The notes beneath the pieces are model-generated. The model saw nothing but the letters and a program-made list of their open reading frames with translations. It searched no databases and had not been told where the DNA came from. Below are positions 29,524 to 39,138 of a DNA stretch of 64,000 bases, one piece after another (the stretch's first letter is position 1; every line of letters begins with the position of its first letter). A program made the position numbers and the translations under genes. This stretch comes from Thalassotalea_B piscium_A (GTDB taxonomy: Bacteria; Pseudomonadota; Gammaproteobacteria; Enterobacterales; Alteromonadaceae), in NCBI GenBank assembly GCA_049347715.1, contig CP186339.1:4154001-4218000 (forward strand), written 5' to 3'.

Positions 29524-29985
29524 ATGGGTAAAATACAGCAACTTGTTCTTTTTATATCGCTAGTGATCAGCGGTGCTTCATTTGGGCAAGAAAATCCATT
29601 TAAAGCCGTTCAAGATTTATTTTCAGCGATGTCTGCCGTTGATCATGTAAAAATGCAAACAAATGTAACTCGCGACTTTCAACTTTTAGAGGTTGGAGAA
29701 GTCTGGGATTTAGAAGATCTTATTAATGTAGTCAACCCTTCAGAATATACTAGAAGAAATTATTTCAATGTCATCAGCACAAAGATAAATGACAATACGG
29801 CTTGGGTAAGCTATTGGAATAAAGCAACCTTTACTAAAGGGGATATCGTTGAAACCGTCGTTTGGCTAGAGAGTGCTGTACTTATTAAAAACAACAATAA
29901 TTGGAAAGTACAAATGCTCCACTCATCAAAAATAACCCCAGAAAAACTGCCCAAAGATGTTATTCTTACGGAATATAAGCAATAA
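29524..29985 (+). CDS. Exported NTF2-like (SnoaL/DUF4440-type) protein
   Basis: A 153-residue protein with a signal peptide (residues 1-21, ending SFG) and one NTF2-like cone fold. It has an N-terminal helix FKAVQDLFSAMSAVDHVKMQ, then beta strands with DNTAWVSYWNKATF and VVWLESAVLIKNNNNWKVQMLHSS, the classic last strands of this fold. Function cannot be assigned. It is close behind the GFA gene. Confidence 0.7.
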   Translation: MGKIQQLVLFISLVISGASFGQENPFKAVQDLFSAMSAVDHVKMQTNVTRDFQLLEVGEVWDLEDLINVVNPSEYTRRNYFNVISTKINDNTAWVSYWNKATFTKGDIVETVVWLESAVLIKNNNNWKVQMLHSSKITPEKLPKDVILTEYKQ

Positions 29986-30218
29986 ACGTCATAACGTTTA
30001 CTATGATTGATTTGAAAGCACGGTAAATAAACACTATAAGGTTAAGATAAACAATTGCCTACTTTGCATACTTACTTTACCTTCAAGACCTACGCCTTTT
30101 CAAAGGATAACTTGCTATTGATTGAATTAACTAAAAACAACAATAACCCTATTTTTTCTTGGCTATTTCTGCCAAATTAGACTATTGATTAAACCCTACA
30201 TTTACCTAAGAGGCCCTT

Positions 30219-30743
30219 ATGAAAAATACGATTCCAAAAGTCACGTTTAAAACACGCATCCGAAATGAAGCCTTAGGCGGACCTAACCCATTTGAATGGA
30301 AAGACTTAACTACTGACGAGATTTTTAAAGATCAAAACGTTGTTGTTTTTTCTTTACCTGGCGCGTTCACGCCAACCTGTTCAACCTCTCATTTACCTAG
30401 ATATGAAGAGTTATATGAAGAATTTACCAAATTAGGCGTTGATAAGATTGTTTGTATCTCAGTAAACGATGCATTTGTTATGTATCAATGGGGCAAAAGT
30501 CAAAATGCAACCAATGTCTTTTTATTACCTGATGGTAATGGCGAATTTACCCGTAAAATGGGCATGTTAGTAGATAAATCTAACTTAGGCTTTGGTATGC
30601 GTAGCTGGCGCTATTCTATGTATGTTGAAAATGGCGAAGTGAAAAAAGTGTTCCTTGAAGATGGTTTTGAAGATAACTGTCCGACAGACCCTTTTGAAAC
30701 GACAGACGCAGATACTATGCTAGAATATTTAAAAAATAAATAA
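30219..30743 (+). CDS. Prx5-type peroxiredoxin
   Basis: A 174-residue thiol peroxidase. The peroxidatic cysteine is C54 in PGAFTPTCS, the signature PxxxTxxC, with the supporting LPRYEELYEEF helix and the FTRKMGMLVDKSNLGFGMRSWRYSM region typical of Prx5/AhpE-like hybrid peroxiredoxins. There is no fused glutaredoxin domain. It reduces hydrogen and organic peroxides in the cytoplasm. A GAGG ribosome site and a strong downstream terminator indicate a single-gene unit. Confidence 0.93.
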   Translation: MKNTIPKVTFKTRIRNEALGGPNPFEWKDLTTDEIFKDQNVVVFSLPGAFTPTCSTSHLPRYEELYEEFTKLGVDKIVCISVNDAFVMYQWGKSQNATNVFLLPDGNGEFTRKMGMLVDKSNLGFGMRSWRYSMYVENGEVKKVFLEDGFEDNCPTDPFETTDADTMLEYLKNK

Positions 30744-30773
30744 AATTAAGCGCTTTTAGCTTTATTTAAGACG

Positions 30774-30807
30774 ACGTTGGCTGGATGTTAATCCAGTCCA
30801 ACGTTTT
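30774..30807 (+). terminator. Terminator of the peroxiredoxin gene
   Basis: The long stem ACGTTGG..TGGAT / ATCCA..CCAACGT ends in TTTT. Confidence 0.8.
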
Positions 30808-31037
30808 ACCACTCTACGAAAATCACACTACATGCTATCGTTATCAGCGTTACTTCTTTCTATTAGCCTGTTTGGTCATCTAGGATCTGTTATTCATTTC
30901 AATTAGAACACTAACGCCTTTATTCATACTAATCCCAAATTTCAAAATCATTAACACTAAAGTACCATACTGCTATAGGTTTGATTAGGTCATGCTACTA
31001 ACATCAATAATTCTAATTAAGATCGTTAGGACACTTT

Positions 31038-31970
31038 ATGCGCTTACTGTTAAAAACCATGCTTTTATCCACTTTTTTTGCGCTTTCTTTATATCCTCAA
31101 TATGCCGCCGCAAATTTTAAAGCTGTGGCTGATTTTGGTGAAAACCCAGGAGAGCTTAGCGCCAGCTATTTTACCAATAAAAAAACAAGTAATAATCTTG
31201 TGGTGTTATTGCATGGTTGTGTACAAAACGGTGAAGAGCTTGCTAAACAAAGTGGTTTCTTAGGACAAGCTGAATCACAAAACTTTGCCTTATTAATCCC
31301 TCAACAAAATCAAAACAACAATATCAAAACCTGCTTTAACTGGTTTTCAGCACAAGATACCGACAAGGATAAAGGTGAAAGTCTGTCTTTAAAAAACATC
31401 ATTAATCATGTTAAAGATGAAGTACAGGCAAAACACATTTATATCGTGGGCCTATCTGCCGGCGGTGCGATGGCCAGTGCTATGATCGTTAATTATCCTA
31501 ATATGTTTGAATCAGGCGCCATAATAGCTGGCGTTCCATATCCCTGTGCCGATAATTTAATTAAAGCCATTTCTTGTATGCGCACTGGACCATCACAATC
31601 AGCTAAAGAGCTCACTGAGTTAGTGAAACAAACAAATGAGAAACAAGGACATTGGCCAAGCTTAACCATTTGGACAGGTACTGCAGATAAGGTAGTCAAT
31701 TCAGCAAATTCCACAGTATTAGCTCAACACTGGGCAATGTTAACGCAAGCAAACTCAAAAGAGACTCTTTCAACTGAAGAGGGCTATCAAATCAGTCGTT
31801 GGAATAACGATAAAGGCCTCCCGCTAGTAACCTTAGTTGAAATAGATGGAATGGGGCATGGCATACCGGTAAACCCGCAAAAAAATAATGGCGGTATCGA
31901 AGCACCGTTTGTATTAAAAGCACCAATAAGTGCCGCATTACATATTACCAAGCACTGGAATTTAAACTAA
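31038..31970 (+). CDS. Secreted PHB-depolymerase-family esterase
   Basis: A 310-residue alpha/beta hydrolase with a signal peptide (residues 1-25). LLHGCVQNGEELAKQSG supplies the oxyanion region, the nucleophile is S140 in GLSAGGAMAS, and likely acid and base residues lie in TGTADKVV and GMGHGI. This is the poly(3-hydroxybutyrate) depolymerase/feruloyl esterase family, which also holds acetylxylan esterases. The downstream TonB receptor and 3-hydroxybutyrate dehydrogenase suggest an oligo-hydroxyalkanoate or related ester as substrate. That assignment is inference. Confidence 0.8.
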   Translation: MRLLLKTMLLSTFFALSLYPQYAAANFKAVADFGENPGELSASYFTNKKTSNNLVVLLHGCVQNGEELAKQSGFLGQAESQNFALLIPQQNQNNNIKTCFNWFSAQDTDKDKGESLSLKNIINHVKDEVQAKHIYIVGLSAGGAMASAMIVNYPNMFESGAIIAGVPYPCADNLIKAISCMRTGPSQSAKELTELVKQTNEKQGHWPSLTIWTGTADKVVNSANSTVLAQHWAMLTQANSKETLSTEEGYQISRWNNDKGLPLVTLVEIDGMGHGIPVNPQKNNGGIEAPFVLKAPISAALHITKHWNLN

Positions 31971-32139
31971 AAGTAAACAAATAGACTTAAGAATCAATAT
32001 GATAGGATATAACTGGACCATATACTACTATAGTACAAATTATATTCTTTCAAAATTGCTATAGAGTTCATTCATACCAATAAAACTAAAAACACATTTG
32101 AATGACACACCATATAATGAATGTAAATGGGGAAAATTT

Positions 32140-34416
32140 ATGAAATCACGCATCAATAAAATGAGCTATCTCGCCATAGCGATAGCATCAGCACTAACTA
32201 GCAATATTGCTTTAGCCGCTGAAGAAGCTGTAGAAAAAGATAATGCTGGTCTAGAACGTATTGAAGTTACAGCCCGAAAAGCAGTAGAAAGCTTACAAGA
32301 AGTACCTGTTGCTGTGACATCAATCAGTGCTGATGAACTGTCTGAAAAGGGGATAAGCGTTATTACTGAAGTACAACAATTTTCTCCAAATACAACATTA
32401 CAAAGTAGCCGTGGTACTAACTCAACGATTACAGCCTTTATTCGTGGTGTTGGCCAGCAGGATCCATTATGGGGTTATGAAGCAGGTGTTGGTATTTATA
32501 TTAATGACGTATACATAGCGAGACCTCAAGGTGCTGTTCTTGATTTATTAGATATTGAACGTGTTGAAGTGTTACGTGGCCCACAAGGAACACTTTACGG
32601 TAAGAACACTATTGGTGGAGCCATTAAATATGTTACTAAATCAATGTCTGGCGATGGTGAATTTAAAATTCAAGGTACTGTAGGTAGCTATGGTCAAAAA
32701 GATTTAAAACTTACCGGACAATTTCCTATTATAGCTGACAAGCTCTTCGTTGGTTTTGGTGTTGCTAGTTTAGAACGTGACGGTTTTGGTGAGTTCTTAA
32801 CTTCTGCTTTACCTAATCAAGATAAAGAAAATTATAATAAAGACTTAACCGCAAGTCGTATCACTTTAGAATACCATGCCACTGATGACTTATTTTTCAG
32901 CCTGAACTGGGATAAAACCAAAGACAAGTCTAATTCAAAAGGCGGCTACCGTTTACTTCCAAGTATTTTAACTGATGCGCCAGTTCCTGATAGTGTGTTT
33001 GATTCTTATACTAGCTTACCAACTTGGAATGAAGTAGAACTTGAAGGCATTAGCTTTACTGCGAATTGGGCGGTTTCTGACAACACTACATTAAAATATG
33101 TTTATTCTAATCGTGATAGCTACTCACCTACAAATATCGATTTTGACAATACGTCATTACCCATTTTTGATGTGCCAGCTATTTATGATGATGAACAAAG
33201 CACCCATGAAATACAGCTAAATAACTATGGTGATAACTACAAATTTGTTTCAGGTCTTTACTATTACGATGGCGAGTCTTGTGGACAATTTGAAGCCATC
33301 TTAGGTGTATTAGGACAATCACTCGGTGCTGCCGGTTTAACGCGAGAAGTAAGTGGTTGTAGTAATTCAAAAAGTAAAGCCGCTTATGCACAGTTAAGTT
33401 ATGACTTATCAGACAAATGGTCTGTTACTGTTGGTGCTCGTTATACCCAAGATGAAAAACAAGCTATCGTAAATAATGGTTTGATCTTTGATATCGTCTA
33501 TCCTGAGTCAGATTGGATACCTGGTTATGTTAGACCTGAGGGTGACTTAGTACCAACCGTACTTGATGATGAAGATGATTGGTCTAAATTTACACCACGT
33601 ATCGGCTTTGAGTATCAAGCTAATGACGATTTAATGTTCTTCACTAGTTTTGCCCAAGGTTTTAAATCAGGTACCTTTAACCCAAGAGCAACCATAGCAG
33701 AACCTGCAGCTAACCCAGAAGATGTAGATTCATTTGAATTAGGGATGAAAAGTGAATGGATAGACAATCGTTTACGCGCCAATATCACTTTATTCTCATT
33801 AGATCATACCGATCGCCAGTACATTTCTGTATTACCAGGGGATAGTTCTTCTGATTTAAATCAACGTTTAGGTAATATAGGCTCTTCAGAAGGTAAAGGT
33901 GTTGAAGCCGAGTTTACCTATTTAGCTTCAGATAACTTAATGCTAACAGCTAACATTGGTTATATTGACTCAAGCTTTAATGAAGTTTTTGATACTGACC
34001 CGGTAACAGGCGAACAATTTGATAAATCAGACAAATTCTCTATCTCTAATACCCCAGAGTATACGTATAACTTAGGTGCTAACTATACTATAGAGTCTGA
34101 CTTAGGTGATTTTATTCTCAATGCTAGCTACTACTACCGTGACGACTATGTTTTATTTGAAGAAGATAGCTTACTAACTCAAGATGGTTACGGTATTGCT
34201 AACGTAAGTGTCAAATGGTACAGCACTGATGGTAACTGGAGTGCAGGGTTACATGTTAAAAACTTAACTGATGAAGAATATATGATCGGTGGTTACCAAT
34301 TTGTTGCTCCTCAAGGTGATGGTACCTATTTACCTGGTTTAGGCGGCGATAACACCTTGATTGGCTATTTCGGTGACCCAAGAACTGTTTCATTAACGGT
34401 AGGTTATCAATTCTAA
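32140..34416 (+). CDS. TonB-dependent outer membrane receptor
   Basis: A 758-residue receptor from the ATG at 32140, which has GGGGA 6 bases upstream; the open frame reaches a TTG at 32098. It has a signal peptide ending NIALAAEE, the TonB box LERIEVTARK, a plug domain with AFIRGVGQQDP and VEVLRGPQGTLYGKNTIGGAIKYVTK, and a barrel ending TVSLTVGYQF with the terminal Phe. It resembles the FecA-like/Pseudomonas-type receptors common in Alteromonadales. The substrate is unknown; context suggests a hydroxyacid oligomer or siderophore-like compound. A terminator follows. Confidence 0.9.
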   Translation: MKSRINKMSYLAIAIASALTSNIALAAEEAVEKDNAGLERIEVTARKAVESLQEVPVAVTSISADELSEKGISVITEVQQFSPNTTLQSSRGTNSTITAFIRGVGQQDPLWGYEAGVGIYINDVYIARPQGAVLDLLDIERVEVLRGPQGTLYGKNTIGGAIKYVTKSMSGDGEFKIQGTVGSYGQKDLKLTGQFPIIADKLFVGFGVASLERDGFGEFLTSALPNQDKENYNKDLTASRITLEYHATDDLFFSLNWDKTKDKSNSKGGYRLLPSILTDAPVPDSVFDSYTSLPTWNEVELEGISFTANWAVSDNTTLKYVYSNRDSYSPTNIDFDNTSLPIFDVPAIYDDEQSTHEIQLNNYGDNYKFVSGLYYYDGESCGQFEAILGVLGQSLGAAGLTREVSGCSNSKSKAAYAQLSYDLSDKWSVTVGARYTQDEKQAIVNNGLIFDIVYPESDWIPGYVRPEGDLVPTVLDDEDDWSKFTPRIGFEYQANDDLMFFTSFAQGFKSGTFNPRATIAEPAANPEDVDSFELGMKSEWIDNRLRANITLFSLDHTDRQYISVLPGDSSSDLNQRLGNIGSSEGKGVEAEFTYLASDNLMLTANIGYIDSSFNEVFDTDPVTGEQFDKSDKFSISNTPEYTYNLGANYTIESDLGDFILNASYYYRDDYVLFEEDSLLTQDGYGIANVSVKWYSTDGNWSAGLHVKNLTDEEYMIGGYQFVAPQGDGTYLPGLGGDNTLIGYFGDPRTVSLTVGYQF

Positions 34417-34439
34417 TCAAATAATTCGATAATGTAGAT

Positions 34440-34470
34440 AAAAGAGCTGGCATATGTCGGCTCTTTTTTT
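34440..34470 (+). terminator. Terminator of the TonB receptor gene
   Basis: The inverted repeat AAAAGAGC / GCTCTTTT with a central GGCATATGTC is followed by a run of seven T. Confidence 0.8.
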
Positions 34471-34503
34471 CATACTGGCTTTTCATATTTTGAGGAAGTG
34501 CTT

Positions 34504-35178
34504 ATGTCGAACGCAAAAGTTATTATTGCAGATGATCATCCCTTATTTCGTACTGCATTAAAACAAGCAATCGTTGAATGTATTGAAGATGCTGGTACGT
34601 TAGAAGCTGATAATTTCAATGAATTATTAGCAAGTATTGAGCAAAACCCCAGTTTAGAAATTGTATTTCTTGATTTACATATGCCAGGAAACAATGGATT
34701 TACCGGTTTAACCCAATTACAAAATCATTATCCAGATCTCATTGTTATCATGGTCTCTTCAGATGATAGTGATGAAACAATGCAGAAGGCTATTAACTTT
34801 GGTGCCGCTGCTTTTATTCCTAAATCAGCTGATTTAAGTACCATTGCCACTGCTATTGATACAGTGTTAGGTGGAGGTGTTTGGCTCCCCGAAAATGTAG
34901 AAATGAATGCAGATCAACACATGATGGCTGCACATCAGAAACTTGCAAAGCAATTAGCTCAACTCACTCCTCAACAGTATATTGTGTTAACACAAATTGC
35001 TGATGGTCAATTAAATAAGCAAATTGCTTACGACTTAAACATTAAAGAAACTACAGTAAAAAAACATGTTTCAGCTATTTTAATGAAACTGGAAGTCAAT
35101 AACAGAACTTTAGCCGGTCTAGCTTATCAACAACTCATGCTAGCACCACCAGAAAATGTTAATGATCAGAGTGAGTAA
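34504..35178 (+). CDS. NarL/LuxR-type response regulator, CrbR/ErdR-like
   Basis: A 224-residue protein. The receiver domain has acidic D10/D11 and phosphoacceptor D57 in VFLDLHMPG, with a conserved lysine in IPKSADL. The C-terminal LuxR helix-turn-helix includes LTPQQYIVLTQIADGQLNKQIAYDLNIKE. The start ATG at 34504 has GAGG 8 bases upstream; a GTG at 34498 is less likely. Its likely partner is the symporter-histidine kinase gene 4 kb downstream. This pairing matches the CrbS/CrbR (MxtR/ErdR) systems that control acetyl-CoA synthetase and C2 metabolism; that function is inference from architecture. Confidence 0.85.
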   Translation: MSNAKVIIADDHPLFRTALKQAIVECIEDAGTLEADNFNELLASIEQNPSLEIVFLDLHMPGNNGFTGLTQLQNHYPDLIVIMVSSDDSDETMQKAINFGAAAFIPKSADLSTIATAIDTVLGGGVWLPENVEMNADQHMMAAHQKLAKQLAQLTPQQYIVLTQIADGQLNKQIAYDLNIKETTVKKHVSAILMKLEVNNRTLAGLAYQQLMLAPPENVNDQSE

Positions 35179-35306
35179 CCTAACGCCCTTAGAGGTATGC
35201 TTTCGCATGGTACTAAGGTACTAATTAAAACATCGATAAATTATCGTAGGATAACCCCATTATTTTTATTCAGTGAGGGTAAAAATACAGCTGTAATCAT
35301 TCAGTT

Positions 35307-35334
35307 AAAAGCACGACTCAAGTGCTTTATTTTT
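35307..35334 (+). terminator. Terminator of the response regulator gene
   Basis: AAAAGCAC / GTGCTTTATTTT hairpin with a 7-base loop and T-rich tail. Confidence 0.65.
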
Positions 35335-35390
35335 ACCAAGTTAAATACAAAAATTTAACAATTATTCTTCTTAATAATGGAAAAACACTT

Positions 35391-36173
35391 ATGCTAAAAG
35401 GTAAAGTTGCTTTAATTACAGGATCAACCAGTGGTATTGGCTTAGCTGCAGCCCACGTGTTAGCAGAGCAAGGTATCCATTTAATTTTACATGGATTAAT
35501 GTCTGATCAAGAAGGACAAGCTTTAGCGGAAAATTTTGCAGCACAATATAAAATAAATACGCTATTTGATAATGCCGATCTGAGAAATCCAGAAAGTATT
35601 CATTCATTTATTGATGCCGCCATCAGTAAAATGGGAAATATAGACATACTAATTAACAATGCTGGTATTCAACATACTGAAACTGCAGTTAATTTTCCAT
35701 TAAACAAGTGGAATGACATTATTGCTATTAATTTATCTGCGGCATTTCATACTATTCAAAAATCCTTACCCGGTATGCAAAAAAACAAATGGGGACGTAT
35801 TATCAATATCGCCTCTGTCCATGGCTTAGTCGGTTCCGTAAATAAATCCGCCTATTGCGCAGCAAAACACGGCATAGTGGGTTTAACCAAAGTGATTGCC
35901 TTAGAGTCTGCAGAGCAAGGTATCACAGCAAATGCTATCTGCCCTGGCTGGGTAGACACACCTTTAATTAATGATCAAATCCAAGCGATTGCAGAAAAAG
36001 AGAATATTGATTTTAACGATGCTAAATACAATCTAGTCACAGCCAAACAGCCTCTACCTGAAATGATGGATCCACGTCAAATTGGTGAGTTTATCTTATT
36101 TTTATGTAGTGATAGCGCCCGCAGTATTACTGGTTCATCATTACCGATGGATGGTGCATGGACCGCTCAGTAA
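35391..36173 (+). CDS. bdhA: 3-hydroxybutyrate dehydrogenase
   Basis: A 260-residue short-chain dehydrogenase from the ATG at 35391. The cofactor motif TGSTSGIG is near residue 10, NNAG is at about 90, catalytic Ser is in IASVHGLVG, and the YxxxK pair is in SAYCAAKHG. The C-terminal ANAICPGWVDTPLINDQI and the QPLPEMMDP segment are characteristic of D-3-hydroxybutyrate dehydrogenases. It oxidises 3-hydroxybutyrate to acetoacetate. The downstream gene starts across its stop, indicating an operon. Confidence 0.9.
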   Translation: MLKGKVALITGSTSGIGLAAAHVLAEQGIHLILHGLMSDQEGQALAENFAAQYKINTLFDNADLRNPESIHSFIDAAISKMGNIDILINNAGIQHTETAVNFPLNKWNDIIAINLSAAFHTIQKSLPGMQKNKWGRIINIASVHGLVGSVNKSAYCAAKHGIVGLTKVIALESAEQGITANAICPGWVDTPLINDQIQAIAEKENIDFNDAKYNLVTAKQPLPEMMDPRQIGEFILFLCSDSARSITGSSLPMDGAWTAQ

Positions 36174-36181
36174 GGAAAAAG

Positions 36182-36547
36182 ATGAAGGATTCTGGTGAAG
36201 CAATACGTCGTCAAGTAATGGGTGATAGCTTTGTAGATCGAGCACTAGAAAATAGTGATTCCTTCACACTCCCCATGCAAACCTATATTAATCAACATGG
36301 CTGGGGCGCTACTTGGCAACGAGAAGGACTTGATTTAAAAACGAGAAGCTTAGTCACTATTGCTATGCTAGCAGCCCTTAAAGCACCTCAAGAGCTCACA
36401 GGCCACCTTAGAGGTGCGATAAATAATGGCGCCAGCAAAGCAGAAATACAAGAAGTGTTACTCCATAGCGCTGTGTATTGCGGCGTACCTGCGGCACAAG
36501 AAGCCTTCAGAGCAGCAAAAGCTTATTTCGATGCTAATGAAGCATAA
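36182..36547 (+). CDS. Carboxymuconolactone decarboxylase (AhpD-like) family protein
   Basis: A 121-residue all-helical protein similar to PcaC. An N-terminal RRQVMGDSFVDRAL, LDLKTRSLVTIAMLAAL, and HLRGAINNGASKAEIQEVLLHSAVYCGVPAAQEAF with its family HxxxAxxxG arrangement are all visible. The ATG at 36182 has AAGGA 5 bases upstream and fits the usual PcaC start; an upstream ATG at 36158 overlaps bdhA by 16 bases. No other protocatechuate genes are nearby, so true PcaC activity is doubtful. It is likely a pathway decarboxylase or an AhpD-like redox partner in the bdhA operon. Confidence 0.85.
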   Translation: MKDSGEAIRRQVMGDSFVDRALENSDSFTLPMQTYINQHGWGATWQREGLDLKTRSLVTIAMLAALKAPQELTGHLRGAINNGASKAEIQEVLLHSAVYCGVPAAQEAFRAAKAYFDANEA

Positions 36548-36729
36548 ATAAAAGCCCTTCTGTTTTTATTTATGCGCAACCACACAGCAAAAACCATCCG
36601 CTAATCAATCAACCCTAGGTAAAACACTCTACGTTTATTAGTGCTTAACACTGTACTCATCAGCTCTCATTCGCCTGAGATGACACAATAATGCAACTAA
36701 AGAATCATGTTTACCGCTATGTTAACCAT

Positions 36730-36756
36730 AAAAAAACAGCCATAATGGCTGTTCTT
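36730..36756 (-). terminator. Terminator between convergent genes
   Basis: ACAGCCAT / ATGGCTGT hairpin with an A/T run on both sides, so it can act for the minus-strand esterase gene and possibly for the plus-strand operon. Confidence 0.75.
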
Positions 36757-36789
36757 TATAATGCATAACAAAATATCCGGTACTAGCTT

Positions 36790-37740
36790 TTAACGACTTT
36801 CATCCCTTAAAAACTGACCAATTAATTGATAGCTTTGTTCACACTCTTCAGCCACTAGTGCTTGCAATAACATATACGCGTGTGGCATATCAGCAAAATG
36901 ATGATGTGTTACTTCAACATTTACTTTATTTAGTGCCTCAATATAAGCTAAACCTTCATCTCTTAACGGATCACATCCACAGGTGATGACAAAGGTTTCC
37001 GGCATATTATTTGAAAATCCCCCAAAAAGAGGTGACGCTTTTCTTGCTATGGGATCATCTAAGCTTTCTATTTGGAAATATTGCTGAAAATACCATTGAA
37101 CTTTACTTTTTTCGAGTAAATAACCTTGACCATTCTCTTCAACTGACTTGGCTCTCATTGTGTAATCAACACTTGGATAAATCAGTACTTGCTTGTCAAT
37201 TTTTACCCCGTTACTCGTTTGGTTATTCATGACTAAGGTAGTACAAATAGCACCACCGGCACTATCACCAACGATATACAAGCTATCACTGTAATTAATC
37301 CCTTCAAGTACTTCTTTATAATGAGCTAACAAGTACTGACAGTCATCAATCCCTGCTGGGTATGGATGCTCTGGCGCTAATCGATAATCAGCACAAATCA
37401 CTATACACTTGGTATGTTGCGCTAATTGACGACTAATGGAGTCGTATAACTCAATACTGCCACATATATGACCACCACCATGGAAGTGTAATAATACGGG
37501 CAACTTTTCCGTAGGCGATGGGTGATATATACGTACAGGTATTTGATGATCGTTCAGCGTTAAATGTTTATCACGAATAAAGGCCACGTCGGGTTTTTGG
37601 TCTAACAACGCTGATAAATTATTAAGTCCTGTTCTCACTAATTCAGCGCTAAACCCAATACCTTGTTGTTTCGCATCGGCAACCGCTTTATTAACTTGTT
37701 CTAAAAACGCTTCTAGTTTGGGGGATATTACTCCTCGCAT
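36790..37740 (-). CDS. Hormone-sensitive-lipase family (GDXG) esterase
   Basis: A 316-residue cytoplasmic alpha/beta hydrolase. The oxyanion HGGG is at residues 87-90, the nucleophile S160 is in GDSAGGA, the catalytic Asp lies in CGCDPLRDEG, and His is in MPHAYM. These type IV esterases act on short acyl esters. The gene start overlaps the MFS transporter stop by 13 bases, so uptake and hydrolysis of the same compound is likely. In this neighbourhood a 3-hydroxybutyrate oligomer hydrolase role is plausible but unproven. Confidence 0.9.
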   Translation of the reverse strand: MRGVISPKLEAFLEQVNKAVADAKQQGIGFSAELVRTGLNNLSALLDQKPDVAFIRDKHLTLNDHQIPVRIYHPSPTEKLPVLLHFHGGGHICGSIELYDSISRQLAQHTKCIVICADYRLAPEHPYPAGIDDCQYLLAHYKEVLEGINYSDSLYIVGDSAGGAICTTLVMNNQTSNGVKIDKQVLIYPSVDYTMRAKSVEENGQGYLLEKSKVQWYFQQYFQIESLDDPIARKASPLFGGFSNNMPETFVITCGCDPLRDEGLAYIEALNKVNVEVTHHHFADMPHAYMLLQALVAEECEQSYQLIGQFLRDESR

Positions 37741-38918
37741 AATTCATCCTTCTTCACTTTTTTTCCTGTTTCTGGCAAAAAGAAACTTCCTACAAAAAAG
37801 GTGGCACTAACGACTGAAATTAAAATAAATGACGCCGTATAATCACCTTGGTTCATATCGACTAATTTTCCAAAAAGCCACAAGACAATTGTTGATATTA
37901 AATAACTAATGGAATAAAAAAGACTAAAAACCACAGTAATTCGTTGCCCTGTCATTTTTGGTAGCTCATGTGGAATAGAAACTAAAGCCGTCACTGGGAA
38001 AAATACAAAGAACCCTAGTAAAATAGCCGATATGGTTTGCAGTTCAGTACTTGGGCTAAATGAAATACCAATAATGGTTAATGTGATCATAGCACCGGAC
38101 CAACGAATAATAGGTAAGCGCATCGGATTTTTTTTGCTATAAATAATACCAGCAAGCGTACCTACAATACCAAAACCAATCACCCACGTACTTTGACTAA
38201 TGCCCGCTTTCGGATAAAAAGTGAATAGACAAATATAAAAGGCTAATAACCCTGAATAAGTCAGCCCGTAAATCCAATTAAACTTATCTTTTAATCCATC
38301 AACATAACTATAATGGCCACTGGCATCATCTATCGATTGTTGGTGAGCATCTTTTTGAGGTTCAAACTTTACCAACAACCAAGCTAAGGTGAATAGCAGA
38401 CTGGCAAGAGAAAAGACAATTAAGCTCATTTTCCAACTACCGGTCAGCGCATTTATTTCATTCATTTTCCATAGAATAACACCTGTGCCAACATTAAAAG
38501 CCACCGCATTTAAACCATTAATAACTGCGCGTTCTTTAACAGGAAACCAATGCATCACAATAGGATTAAAATACACAATCATAAATGCACCACCTAACCC
38601 CATTAAGAATCGACTTAAAAGCAATAATTCATAATTAGGCGCAAAAGGGGTTAATATCCCAATAGTGATAAGCAAACTTGCAATGAAAAAGGCATATTTA
38701 ATACCAAATTTTATCGCAATCCACGCGGCACCAAAGGTTCCAACAATTTTAGCTAAGGTAACCATGCCACTAATAAAACTTGCAGAGGCTAAACTGTCTA
38801 CATGCATTGTAGACATAATTTGCTGCATACTCGCAGCACCGCCCACCCAAGCCATAGCGAAAAGTACATAGCTAATAAAAACAATGGCTTCTACTAAGTA
38901 TTTGTGACTAATTTTCAT
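37728..38918 (-). CDS. MFS transporter
   Basis: A 396-residue major facilitator with 12 predicted helices; FAWVGGAASMQQIMSTMHV-like helix 1, RFLMGLGGAFMIVYFNPIVMHWF around helix 4-5, and a short cytoplasmic loop near residue 200. The overall pattern recalls nitrate/oxalate-type MFS carriers, but the substrate cannot be read. It is the first gene of a two-gene operon with the esterase. Confidence 0.88.
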   Translation of the reverse strand: MKISHKYLVEAIVFISYVLFAMAWVGGAASMQQIMSTMHVDSLASASFISGMVTLAKIVGTFGAAWIAIKFGIKYAFFIASLLITIGILTPFAPNYELLLLSRFLMGLGGAFMIVYFNPIVMHWFPVKERAVINGLNAVAFNVGTGVILWKMNEINALTGSWKMSLIVFSLASLLFTLAWLLVKFEPQKDAHQQSIDDASGHYSYVDGLKDKFNWIYGLTYSGLLAFYICLFTFYPKAGISQSTWVIGFGIVGTLAGIIYSKKNPMRLPIIRWSGAMITLTIIGISFSPSTELQTISAILLGFFVFFPVTALVSIPHELPKMTGQRITVVFSLFYSISYLISTIVLWLFGKLVDMNQGDYTASFILISVVSATFFVGSFFLPETGKKVKKDELCEE

Positions 38919-39138
38919 ATATGATAATTTCTAATCAAGGGAATTATTAAGCTTCAGGTTACCGTATGATAGGTAGCAAATAACTACTACCTTAGTTCAC
39001 TACATTAGTAAACAAAGCGTGTTATGCTTAAATCTATCATAATTAACGTTAATCCATGCACCGAAAATGAGTTCCTCATTCAGGGTATATATCACACTAA
39101 ACACTGCTTTTTGTGGCAATTATAAGTAAGGGTAACCT

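Noticed and set aside
36182..36547. Protocatechuate catabolism based on the PcaC-like gene
   Set aside because: No other pca genes are present; the gene is coupled to bdhA and the family is functionally broad.
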